A stretch of DNA of 22,438 bases from Deltaproteobacteria bacterium (GTDB lineage Bacteria > UBA10199 > SBBF01). A program made the position numbers and the translations under genes. Where the stretch lies: positions 1 through 22,438 of the forward strand of contig JACQOY010000063.1 of NCBI GenBank assembly GCA_016207765.1, in the 5' to 3' direction. Positions 7,002-14,359 of this stretch are shown piece after piece (position 1 is the stretch's first letter; every line of letters starts with the position of its first letter). The notes below the pieces were generated by a model. The model did no database searches. It had not been told where the DNA came from and was given only the letters and a program-made list of their open reading frames with translations.

Positions 7002-7382
7002 ATGACGCCGCATCCCAAGAAAATCCTGATTGTAGACGACGATCCGCAGGTGCATAAAATGCTCTCCACAGTGCTGGTGCCGAAACATTATCAGCTTGAA
7101 TCGGCTGAGGACGGCACCAAGGCATGGGATAAAATTTTGAGTGACAGGCCCGACCTGATTATTCTCGACATCATGATGCCCGAAATGAGCGGAATTGAAC
7201 TCTGCGAGAAGATCAGGGGGGATGTCTCTCTCAAAAACATCCTCATCCTTATGCTGTCCGCCAAAGACACCCAAAATGACCGGTTGAAAGGGCTAAAATA
7301 CGGGGCGGATGACTACGTCACGAAACCTTTCCACGTTTCCACCCTCGTGCATAAGATTGAGCATATGTTAAGCAAGCAATAA
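7002..7382 (+). CDS. Single-domain response regulator (CheY-like receiver)
   Basis: A 126-residue stand-alone receiver domain. The acidic triad D12-D13-D14 (LIVDDDPQ) binds Mg2+, D56 in LIILDIMMPEMSG is the phospho-acceptor, S86 in LMLSAKD is the switch Ser/Thr, and K108 in DYVTKPF is the conserved lysine. No output domain follows; the chain ends at HMLSKQ, so it must act by protein-protein contact. No histidine kinase lies beside it, so its partner is unknown. The start lacks a clear SD (AACGGCCA precedes ATG), but MTPHPKKILIVDDD is a typical receiver N-terminus. It is convergent with groEL, sharing the bidirectional terminator at 7381-7442. Confidence 0.95.
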   Translation: MTPHPKKILIVDDDPQVHKMLSTVLVPKHYQLESAEDGTKAWDKILSDRPDLIILDIMMPEMSGIELCEKIRGDVSLKNILILMLSAKDTQNDRLKGLKYGADDYVTKPFHVSTLVHKIEHMLSKQ

Positions 7383-7442
7383 AAAACCCGGTATCCGTGT
7401 AGGGGCGTAATGCATTACGCCCCTACCAGACCCGGGCTTTTT
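7381..7442. terminator. Bidirectional terminator with palindrome repeat in its loop
   Basis: AAAAAACCCGG (7381-7391) and CCGGG C TTTTT (7432-7442) form the basal stem between the convergent response regulator and groEL genes, giving a U tract in either direction. The 28-bp perfect palindrome at 7399-7426 is nested in the loop and would extend the structure into a long composite hairpin. The first A of the run overlaps the response-regulator TAA. Confidence 0.8.
7399..7426. repeat. Dispersed palindromic repeat, copy 4 (perfect 28-bp palindrome)
   Basis: GTAGGGGCGTAATG is followed directly by its exact reverse complement CATTACGCCCCTAC. It is the best conserved family member and shares its left flank GGTATCCGT with copy 5 at 9141, which suggests that the repeat unit extends beyond the palindrome on that side or that one copy derives from the other. 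Confidence 0.95.
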
Positions 7443-7466
7443 AATTCTTTTGCGATTGGACGCGTC

Positions 7467-9113
<1,647 letters not shown>

Positions 9114-9140
9114 TTATTTCCTCCTAAATGTTGGGTATCC

Positions 9141-9168
9141 GTAGGGGCGTACAGCCGTACGCCCTTAC
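9141..9168. repeat. Dispersed palindromic repeat, copy 5 (between groES and groEL)
   Basis: GTAGGGGCGTAC, AGCC, GTACGCCCTTAC: the arms pair with one G-T-type mismatch around a 4-base centre. It occupies most of the 63-bp gap between the groES stop and groEL start and would form a hairpin in the groESL mRNA just upstream of the groEL ribosome-binding site. Confidence 0.9.
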
Positions 9169-9173
9169 ACTAT

Positions 9174-9476
9174 TTATTCAACAATCGCCTGCACATCTTC
9201 TTCGCGCAGGATGAGATATTCTTCCCCTTCAACCTTGACTTCGTTTCCCGAGTATTTCGAGAAGAGAATTTTGTCGCCGACTTTCACATCGAGCGGGACT
9301 TTTTTGCCGTCATCGAGGACCTTGCCGTTGCCGACGGCAATCACTTCCGCCTCTTGCGGCTTTTCTTTTGCGGTATCGGGAATGATGATTCCCCCTTTGG
9401 TTTTTTGCTCTTCAGTCAGCCGCTTGACGAGAAGGCGGTCGTGAAGAGGACGAAGTTTGAGCTTTTTGGTAGCCAT
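9174..9476 (-). CDS. groES: Co-chaperonin GroES (10 kDa)
   Basis: A 100-residue co-chaperonin that caps the GroEL ring. [11 protein letters not shown] is the N-terminal strand signature. [25 protein letters not shown] is the mobile loop (GGIIIP contacts the GroEL apical domain) and following strands. [37 protein letters not shown] completes the standard fold. SD AGGAGG lies 8 bases before ATG 9476. It heads the groES-groEL operon behind the promoter at 9554-9581. No CIRCE element is visible upstream, so HrcA control is not supported by this sequence. In contrast to groEL, the gene is intact. Confidence 0.98.
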   Translation of the reverse strand: MATKKLKLRPLHDRLLVKRLTEEQKTKGGIIIPDTAKEKPQEAEVIAVGNGKVLDDGKKVPLDVKVGDKILFSKYSGNEVKVEGEEYLILREEDVQAIVE

Positions 9477-9499
9477 GTTAAATTCCTCCTAATGATTGA

Positions 9500-9527
9500 G
9501 TAAGGGCAATTCATGAATTGCCCTTAC
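9500..9527. repeat. Dispersed palindromic repeat, copy 6 (perfect 28-bp palindrome, groES leader)
   Basis: GTAAGGGCAATTCA is followed by its exact reverse complement TGAATTGCCCTTAC. It lies between the predicted groES promoter and the groES ribosome-binding site, so it should be transcribed into the 5' leader of the operon, about 23 bases upstream of the start codon. Its core matches that of copy 3 (CAATTC). Confidence 0.95.
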
Positions 9528-9553
9528 AGGACTGGTTTTTCCGAGCGGGGAGG

Positions 9554-9581
9554 AATATAGGTTTCTCCTGTCCCTTGTCAA
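9554..9581 (-). promoter_or_regulatory. Sigma-70-type promoter of groESL
   Basis: On the minus strand a perfect -35 TTGACA (complement of 9576-9581) is followed after 16 bp by TATATT (complement of 9554-9559). It lies about 78-105 bp upstream of groES with no other gene between. No CIRCE inverted repeat (TTAGCACTC-type) and no clear sigma-32 pattern was found nearby, so heat-shock control is not evident. Confidence 0.7.
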
Positions 9582-9613
9582 CCCCCAATCCCAAAGAGGG
9601 ACCACTTTTTAAA

Positions 9614-10156
9614 TCAAAAATGGTAATTGACCCCGGCGGCCAGTTTGCTCCAAACGCCGGAAAAATCAGTAACTACGGAGGGTTCCACTTTGAACGACCA
9701 GCGATGACCGATAAACCGGCTCAAACCGCCACCCGTCGCCAGATATCCCTGGACACCGGAGGAACTGGCCAGAAATGAAGGACCGGCCATCAGATACCAG
9801 TCCCATTTTTTGACCGTCTTGGGAACATGCCAGGTAAAAAGAAGATCGGTGGTGAAATAATTTTTTTTGATCTGCCCGATGCCCACATTGGAATAAAAAA
9901 CGCGCTGATAGCCGGCAAGGAATTTGACGCCGAAACCGTACTTCTGCACCCCCTCGATTCCAATGCGCGTTCCAACACCGGCGTTGGTCAGGTCTGTAGC
10001 CGGGATGTCGAAATAAACATCGAATCTGTCCGATTTGAAACCGACAGTGGAAAAAGCGTCGAACGATAACGCAAATCCCTCCCGCTCCCGGGAAAAAACC
10101 GGGTGCGCCGAAAAAAACAGGCAGACAGCAACAAGGAGCGGGACGATTTTCGGCAT
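9614..10156 (-). CDS. Small outer-membrane beta-barrel protein, hypothetical
   Basis: A 180-residue exported protein. MPKIVPLLVAVCLFFSAHPVFS is a clear signal peptide with likely cleavage before REREGF. The mature part consists of alternating strands (FALSFDAFSTVGF, YGFGVKFLAGYQRVFY, WDWYLMAGPSFLASSS, YLATGGGLSRF, WSFKVEPSVV) ending in AAGVNYHF, with a C-terminal Phe as in BAM substrates. The size suits an eight-stranded barrel of the OmpA-N/OmpW/OmpX size class, but no specific family is recognisable. AGGAAG precedes the ATG by 9 bases. It starts one base after the stop of the DUF507 gene, so it is the third gene of a tight operon with the DUF507 pair. A link between DUF507 and this barrel is suggested only by that arrangement. 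Confidence 0.75.
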   Translation of the reverse strand: MPKIVPLLVAVCLFFSAHPVFSREREGFALSFDAFSTVGFKSDRFDVYFDIPATDLTNAGVGTRIGIEGVQKYGFGVKFLAGYQRVFYSNVGIGQIKKNYFTTDLLFTWHVPKTVKKWDWYLMAGPSFLASSSGVQGYLATGGGLSRFIGHRWSFKVEPSVVTDFSGVWSKLAAGVNYHF

Positions 10157-10157
10157 G

Positions 10158-10430
10158 TTATAACTTCCTCTTGCTCAACTCCTCTTCGTAATATTTCTTG
10201 TGCAAAACCTCCCATTCCGGCGAACCCTCCGTCACCCCCTTTTTAAGGGATCGGACCTTTTCGCGGACAAAGTCGTCAATCTGGTCGTCGGCCGCCAGAA
10301 AATCGGCCATCGTTTTTTTGATGACCCTCAGCGCTTCATCCTCGTCAGTGTAGTCCACCAGCTCGTCCAGATACAAACGATCGTGGATCTTCAAGGCAAT
10401 ATGGGAGATTCGGTCTTCGGTCAGCCTCAT
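10158..10430 (-). CDS. DUF507 family protein (second of a tandem pair)
   Basis: A 90-residue cytoplasmic protein starting [20 protein letters not shown], almost entirely predicted helical and highly charged, with [20 protein letters not shown] in the middle and [26 protein letters not shown] near the end. The last block (G-S-P-E-W-x-V-L-x-x-K-Y-Y-E-E-E) and the opening MRL...I are characteristic of DUF507, an uncharacterised family that often occurs as two adjacent genes. Its ATG overlaps the stop of the upstream DUF507 gene (ATGA, 10427-10430). Function unknown; the tandem arrangement suggests a hetero-oligomer. Confidence 0.88.
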   Translation of the reverse strand: MRLTEDRISHIALKIHDRLYLDELVDYTDEDEALRVIKKTMADFLAADDQIDDFVREKVRSLKKGVTEGSPEWEVLHKKYYEEELSKRKL

Positions 10431-10708
10431 AAAACAATCTTCCTCTCCTTCGCCAACTGTTTTTTGATCTTCATCAACAGCTCTCTCTCATTCAGCATGC
10501 CCGATTCGATCTGGACGCGGTACTTGTCCATCAATTTCCGCGCCTCGTCCTCAATCTTCACCTCGGCCATCAGGTCGCCGGTGATAATCGCCGCGATTGA
10601 TTCAAAAATTTCTTTTTCGGGAATCCGCGGCGTGATCAGTTTCTTTTCCTGGAGATTTCTCAGGATCAGCTCGGAAATTTTCCGGATTTGTTCTTTTTTG
10701 AGACGCAT
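10427..10708 (-). CDS. DUF507 family protein (first of a tandem pair)
   Basis: A 93-residue, mostly helical, Lys/Glu-rich protein starting [19 protein letters not shown], a clear relative of its downstream neighbour (shared MRL-x-x-x-x-I-x-x-I start and a central E-x-x-x-x-I-x-x-x-I/M helix), with a divergent C-terminus ([20 protein letters not shown]) lacking the SPEW block. It is the first gene of the DUF507-DUF507-barrel operon and diverges from DAHP synthase across an 88-bp gap (10709-10796). No clear RBS: GATGGTAAAAA precedes the ATG. Function unknown. Confidence 0.87.
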   Translation of the reverse strand: MRLKKEQIRKISELILRNLQEKKLITPRIPEKEIFESIAAIITGDLMAEVKIEDEARKLMDKYRVQIESGMLNERELLMKIKKQLAKERKIVL

Positions 10709-10796
10709 TTTTTACCATCCACTCCCCCCCTTCCACCACAAATCCCCCGGCAACTCAAGACTTTGTTGGGACGGTAAAATATGCAATAATTCCTCC

Positions 10797-11816
10797 ATGA
10801 TTGTCGTGATGAAGATAGGCGCTTCCAAAGAAGCGGTTTTGCATGTGGAAAAAAAGGTCCGCGAGATGGGCTTCAAGCCGCACCCCATCTACGGCACCGA
10901 GCGGACGGTGGTGGCCGCCGTAGGCCCCGGCAAAAAGGCTGATCTTGAGGCGCTGGCCACTTTGGACGGCGTTGAAGGGGTGGTCCCCATCAGCAAACCG
11001 TACAAACTGGCCAGCCGCGAGGTGAAAAAGGAGACCTCGGTTATCGACGTGCGGGAGGGCGCCGTCAAAATCGGGGGGAAAAAAATCGTTGTCATGGCCG
11101 GCCCCTGTTCGGTGGAGGGGAAGGAACAGCTGGTCTCAACCGCCAAGGCGGTCAAAAAGGCGGGGGCCCGTATGCTTCGCGGCGGGGCGTGGAAACCGCG
11201 AACCTCTCCGTATGATTTTCAGGGGATGGAAGCCGAGGGGCTTGAGCTTTTGGCCATCGCCCGCGAGGAAACAGGCCTCCCGGTCATCACCGAGGTGATG
11301 AACGCATGCGACATCGAGTTGATTGACCGGCATGCCGACGTCTTTCAGGTGGGGGCCCGCAATGTGCAAAATTTCGGCCTCTTGAAAGAACTGGGACAGA
11401 TCAAAAAACCGGTTTTTTTGAAAAGGGGGATGGCCACGACCATCAAAGAGTGGCTCATGAGCGCCGAATATGTCATCGCGCACGGCAATCCGAACGTCAT
11501 TCTCTGCGAGCGGGGCATTCGGACGTTTGAGACTTCCACCCGAAACACGCTCGACCTCAATGCCGTTCCGGTGGTGCGGGAGCAGACCCATCTGCCGATC
11601 GTGGTGGATCCCTCGCACGGCACCGGCCACTGGCAATATGTAACCCCCATGGCGCTCGCCGCGATTGCCGCCGGGGCCGATGGATTGATGATCGAGGTGC
11701 ACCCTGACCCTGAAAGGGCCTTAAGCGACGGCGGCCAATCCCTGAAATTCAAGCGGTTTGAGGAATTGATGAAACAGGCGGCGGCGGTGGCGAAGGCGGT
11801 GGGGCGGGAAATTTGA
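10797..11816 (+). CDS. aroF: 3-deoxy-7-phosphoheptulonate (DAHP) synthase, class I-beta with N-terminal regulatory domain
   Basis: Condenses phosphoenolpyruvate and erythrose 4-phosphate, the first step of the shikimate pathway. Residues 1-70 ([20 protein letters not shown] onward, with [15 protein letters not shown]) form the ferredoxin-like/ACT-type allosteric domain known from the Thermotoga enzyme, and 339 aa is the usual length of that form. In the catalytic barrel AGPCSVEG holds metal ligand C104; [29 protein letters not shown] and [11 protein letters not shown] are substrate loops; DPSHGTG supplies the His ligand, MIEVHPDP the Glu and ALSDGGQSL the Asp. The frame is open far upstream, but 10797 is the first start giving the family N-terminus; no SD precedes it, so translation initiation may be leaderless or weak. 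Feedback inhibition via the N-terminal domain is expected from family knowledge. The 3' end overlaps the convergent Rlu gene by 68 bp. Confidence 0.95.
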   Translation: MIVVMKIGASKEAVLHVEKKVREMGFKPHPIYGTERTVVAAVGPGKKADLEALATLDGVEGVVPISKPYKLASREVKKETSVIDVREGAVKIGGKKIVVMAGPCSVEGKEQLVSTAKAVKKAGARMLRGGAWKPRTSPYDFQGMEAEGLELLAIAREETGLPVITEVMNACDIELIDRHADVFQVGARNVQNFGLLKELGQIKKPVFLKRGMATTIKEWLMSAEYVIAHGNPNVILCERGIRTFETSTRNTLDLNAVPVVREQTHLPIVVDPSHGTGHWQYVTPMALAAIAAGADGLMIEVHPDPERALSDGGQSLKFKRFEELMKQAAAVAKAVGREI

Positions 11817-12759
11817 CCGAATCGTCGAATTCGACCCACTTTCCAGTCACCGGATGCTCAAACCCCAACTTCGACGCATGCAGACAAAGCCTTGAGGCCT
11901 CCGTTTTCGATCCGTACAATGTATCCCCGACAACCGGATGGCCGAGAAAGGCAAGATGGGCACGGATCTGATGACGCACCCCCGTGATGATTCGGACACG
12001 GAGGAGGGTGCGATGGGGGAACGATTGTTCGGGGCGATATTGCGTGATTGCCTCTTGCACGCCCATCCCCCTTTTTTCTTCATACACACCCACCTTCCGA
12101 ATATTTTTCGGGTCGGTGCCGATAGGGTGACAGATTTCCCCCGACTCTTTCACCACCCCTTCCACCAGTGCCAGATACTCCTTGAGAATTTTTCGCGTTC
12201 GGAACTGTTTTTTCAAATTTTTAAAACTCTCCGCCGTTTTGGCCGCAACCATCAGACCCGAAGTGAAGGTGTCAAGCCGTTGAACCATCCCCGGTTCCAA
12301 AGGACTGTTCCTGAACATCTCACGCCTAGAACGGGTGACGCCTGTGGGAGGCCCCCGATCGAGCCGCAGTCCCGGAACGGGACGAGGACGAGAGAGGGGG
12401 GACCCGCAGGCGGCAGGACCCGTTCCAACCAATTGTGGACAGTGGGCAAGCAAAAAATTGGCGAGCGTTTCCGTCTCGTCGTATGCGTGCGCCACCGACG
12501 GCATTCCGGAGGGCTTTGAGACCACGATGATCGAGTCATCTTCGTAAACAATTTTGACGTCGAGTTTCGGGTTTGGCGCGAGTCTTCGCTCGGTCTGAAA
12601 AAACTCCGGGGGAAGCCTGAAATTTTCTTCGCCGGTCACAAGATCGCCCTTCAGCGCGGGACGGCTTCCCATCAGAATCTTTTTGTCCCGGAAAAACCGG
12701 AGAAGCTCCCGCCGGGTGATGTGGGGATATTTTTTTCTTAAGAAAACATCGAGGCGCAT
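11749..12759 (-). CDS. RluA-family RNA pseudouridine synthase carrying an in-frame repeat insertion
   Basis: Isomerises uridine to pseudouridine in rRNA or tRNA. Residues 1-45 ([20 protein letters not shown]) are an S4-type RNA-binding domain. The catalytic domain starts with [17 protein letters not shown], and the active-site Asp163 sits in [17 protein letters not shown], the RluA HRLDxxTSG motif with Gln for His. [24 protein letters not shown] is also diagnostic. Residues ~112-144 ([13 protein letters not shown] onward) are foreign: they are encoded by the repeat element at 12329-12425 and push the catalytic motif about 32 residues away from its usual distance to LLAHCPQL. The frame is unbroken. 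The C-terminus ends in a Pro-rich tail ([11 protein letters not shown]) encoded antisense to the 3' end of aroF, 68 bp of overlap. Start codon and the SprT stop overlap as TGATG. Exact target (RluA, C or D type) cannot be told. Confidence 0.92.
   Translation of the reverse strand: MRLDVFLRKKYPHITRRELLRFFRDKKILMGSRPALKGDLVTGEENFRLPPEFFQTERRLAPNPKLDVKIVYEDDSIIVVSKPSGMPSVAHAYDETETLANFLLAHCPQLVGTGPAACGSPLSRPRPVPGLRLDRGPPTGVTRSRREMFRNSPLEPGMVQRLDTFTSGLMVAAKTAESFKNLKKQFRTRKILKEYLALVEGVVKESGEICHPIGTDPKNIRKVGVYEEKRGMGVQEAITQYRPEQSFPHRTLLRVRIITGVRHQIRAHLAFLGHPVVGDTLYGSKTEASRLCLHASKLGFEHPVTGKWVEFDDSVKFPAPPPSPPPPPVSSIPQTA
12329..12425 (+). repeat. Cloverleaf-like dispersed element, copy A, inside the pseudouridine synthase gene
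   Basis: The ends GAACGGGT and ACCCGTTC form a perfect 8-bp terminal inverted repeat. An internal hairpin GTCCCG-GAA-CGGGAC (12369-12383) is perfect. The element aligns along its whole length with copy B at 16252-16350, sharing blocks such as GAGCCGCAGTCCCG, GGGACGAGGACG and GACCCGCAGGCGGCAGGACC, with differences concentrated between them. It is 97 bp here and, lacking stops on the minus strand, is translated antisense within the host gene. No transposase is present, so it is non-autonomous if mobile. Confidence 0.88.
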
Positions 12760-13232
12760 CAGGGTTTGCTCTCAAGATTGATTCGTCCCGTCCCTTTGCA
12801 GGTCTGGCATTTCTGCGTCATGCCGAATGTTTTGAAAATCGTGCGGGTGTATTCGTCATGTTCGTAATTGTGTTCGGGGTAGCGGATGTGCGCCAGCTCA
12901 TGCGCCAGCGTATCGAGAATTTCGGCGCGGGAGATAGCCACAATTTTTTTGACCCGGATCTTTCCCGTCTTTGTCGTGGTGGTCTGCTGGGTATGGGTGG
13001 CCAAAACAATGATCCGGGTCTCGAAATAGACGTTCCCCAGAACCCGCATGATCTTCCGCCGGGTGGGCTTAAACGAACGGATCTGGGTGGGAAGAATCAG
13101 CGAAGGCATCCGGGCCTTTGCCTTTTTCAGGTAGGGGATCGTCCATTGAAGGCGCGGGGAGACCTTCACGCGGATTTTGACCTCCGCCCCTTTCTTTTTC
13201 TCCCTCCTTTTTTTTCGCCCCTTCTTTCGCAT
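12759..13232 (-). CDS. SprT-like zinc metalloprotease-fold protein
   Basis: About 157 residues from the ATG at 13232. HELAH (residues 111-115) followed by IRYPEHNYEHDEY is the HExxH-plus-downstream-His/Glu arrangement of SprT-like gluzincins. KCQTCKGTGRI near the C-terminus offers a partial zinc knuckle. The N-terminus is extremely basic (MRKKGRKKRREKKKG), suggesting nucleic-acid contact, in keeping with SprT/Spartan relatives that act on DNA-protein crosslinks, though a proteolytic role here is inferred. The frame is open to an ATG at 13325, adding 31 residues, but that segment translates a run of palindromic GGCC-rich DNA and has no RBS, so 13232 is preferred; neither start has a good SD. 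It is translationally coupled to the pseudouridine synthase downstream (TGATG). Confidence 0.78.
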   Translation of the reverse strand: MRKKGRKKRREKKKGAEVKIRVKVSPRLQWTIPYLKKAKARMPSLILPTQIRSFKPTRRKIMRVLGNVYFETRIIVLATHTQQTTTTKTGKIRVKKIVAISRAEILDTLAHELAHIRYPEHNYEHDEYTRTIFKTFGMTQKCQTCKGTGRINLESKP

Positions 13233-13254
13233 TTTATTTGGGGCCCTTTCGGCC

Positions 13255-13330
13255 CGTTTGTTGCCCCTAGGGGGTCCCTTTGGGGCTACTCGCGTCAATA
13301 TTTTTCGGGCCTCAAATGGCCCCAAACCCC
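13255..13330. repeat. GGCC-rich cluster of short inverted repeats between sprT-like and hydrolase genes
   Basis: Several nested palindromes occur here, such as CCCCTAGGGG (13265-13274) and GGGCCTCAAATGGCCC (13309-13324). GCCTCAAATG and ATGGCCCCAAA each recur downstream as direct repeats, at about 13364 and 13389. The region lies between two divergent genes, so it may carry both promoters, but no -10/-35 pair stands out. Confidence 0.45.
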
Positions 13331-13432
13331 GCGCTCACCACGGGGCAAGCCCGATGGTTCGCTTGCCTCAAATGTTATTTTATGGAACCATGGCCCCAAA
13401 AGCAAACTAAACGTAATCTTGCAGATGCCACC

Positions 13433-14317
13433 ATGAAAGACTTCCCCATCGTTCAAAAAACGGTCAAAAGCGCCGACGGCACGAAAATCGGCTATCAGGT
13501 GATCGGTTCCGGCGAAAAGACCATCATCCTCTGCAACGGTCTCGGCGGAACGGTCGTCGCCTGGAAGCCCCTCTACAGCCGGTTTGCCGACCGCTATCGG
13601 TTTGTGGCCTGGGACTATCGCGGCCTCTTTACCTCCGATCCACCGAGCGACGAGGCGCGGATGACTATTCCCGACCATGTGGCCGACCTCAAGGCCATTG
13701 TCAAAAAGGAGAAAATCACCAAGGCGGTGGTGGCCGGTTGGTCGATGGGGGTTCAGGTCTGCCTTGAGTCTTACCGACACCTCCCCTCCCTTTTTGAGGG
13801 GATAATTCTCTTAAACGGGACCTACGGCTCCCCGTTCGACACCGCTCTTAACAGCCCCCTGTCCCGTTACATCCTCCCCAAGGTCAACGAGCTGGCGCAA
13901 AAAATCGTTCCTGCGGTTCAGCCGGCCATCAAACCCCTGGCCATCCGGCTGATCGACTGGAAAGGGTTGATCAACCTCATCTCCAAATTGGGATTGGTGA
14001 ACGAAAATCTCAATTCTGAAATTTTTCAGGAGGTGGCCCGCGGGATGCTTCAGACCGACCTCAAGATGTATCACGAAATCATGAGTCACTTGAGTGAGCA
14101 TGACGCAAGCGATCTTCTGCCAAAAATCAAAGCCCCCACGCTGATCATGGCGGGGGACAGCGATCTGCTCACGCCGGTGAAGGTGGCCGAAAAAATGGCC
14201 AAAGTGATCCCCCACGCCCAGCTCCTCATCATTCCGGGGGGAACCCATTATTGCATCCTGGAATTCCCGGAGATCATCAACCTGAGAGTGGAAAAATTCT
14301 TAAGCGAGGTGGGTTGA
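13433..14317 (+). CDS. Alpha/beta-hydrolase fold protein
   Basis: 294 residues. CNGLGGTVVAWKPL is the oxyanion-hole HGxx-type motif (Asn for His). WDYRGLFTSDPP is the strand-4 region, GWSMGVQVCLE holds nucleophile Ser104, MAGDSDLLTPV contains the catalytic Asp and IPGGTHYCILEFP the catalytic His. The triad is complete, so an esterase, lipase or C-C hydrolase-type activity is likely, but the substrate cannot be deduced. The helical cap (YGSPFDTALNSPL to LKMYHEI) is the usual lid region. The frame is open to 13280, but the upstream 51 codons are low in family character and cover the GGCC-rich repeats, so ATG 13433 (MKDFPIVQKTV) is chosen; no strong RBS. It is followed 42 bp later by ispG and may be co-transcribed with it. 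Confidence 0.88.
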   Translation: MKDFPIVQKTVKSADGTKIGYQVIGSGEKTIILCNGLGGTVVAWKPLYSRFADRYRFVAWDYRGLFTSDPPSDEARMTIPDHVADLKAIVKKEKITKAVVAGWSMGVQVCLESYRHLPSLFEGIILLNGTYGSPFDTALNSPLSRYILPKVNELAQKIVPAVQPAIKPLAIRLIDWKGLINLISKLGLVNENLNSEIFQEVARGMLQTDLKMYHEIMSHLSEHDASDLLPKIKAPTLIMAGDSDLLTPVKVAEKMAKVIPHAQLLIIPGGTHYCILEFPEIINLRVEKFLSEVG

Positions 14318-14359
14318 CTTTTCCATCCGAACCCTCTAAAAGCTCGAAATTCCAACGAT

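Noticed and set aside
9477..9613. CIRCE element controlling groESL
   Set aside because: No TTAGCACTC/GAGTGCTAA inverted repeat is present; the inverted repeat here is the dispersed 28-bp palindrome.
10200..10796. Large N-terminal extension of DAHP synthase
   Set aside because: It is antisense to the two DUF507 genes; the class I-beta N-terminus begins at 10797.
13280..13432. N-terminal extension of the alpha/beta hydrolase from the upstream ATG
   Set aside because: The 51 extra codons translate GGCC-rich repeat DNA, lack an RBS and do not resemble the family; the start at 13433 fits better.
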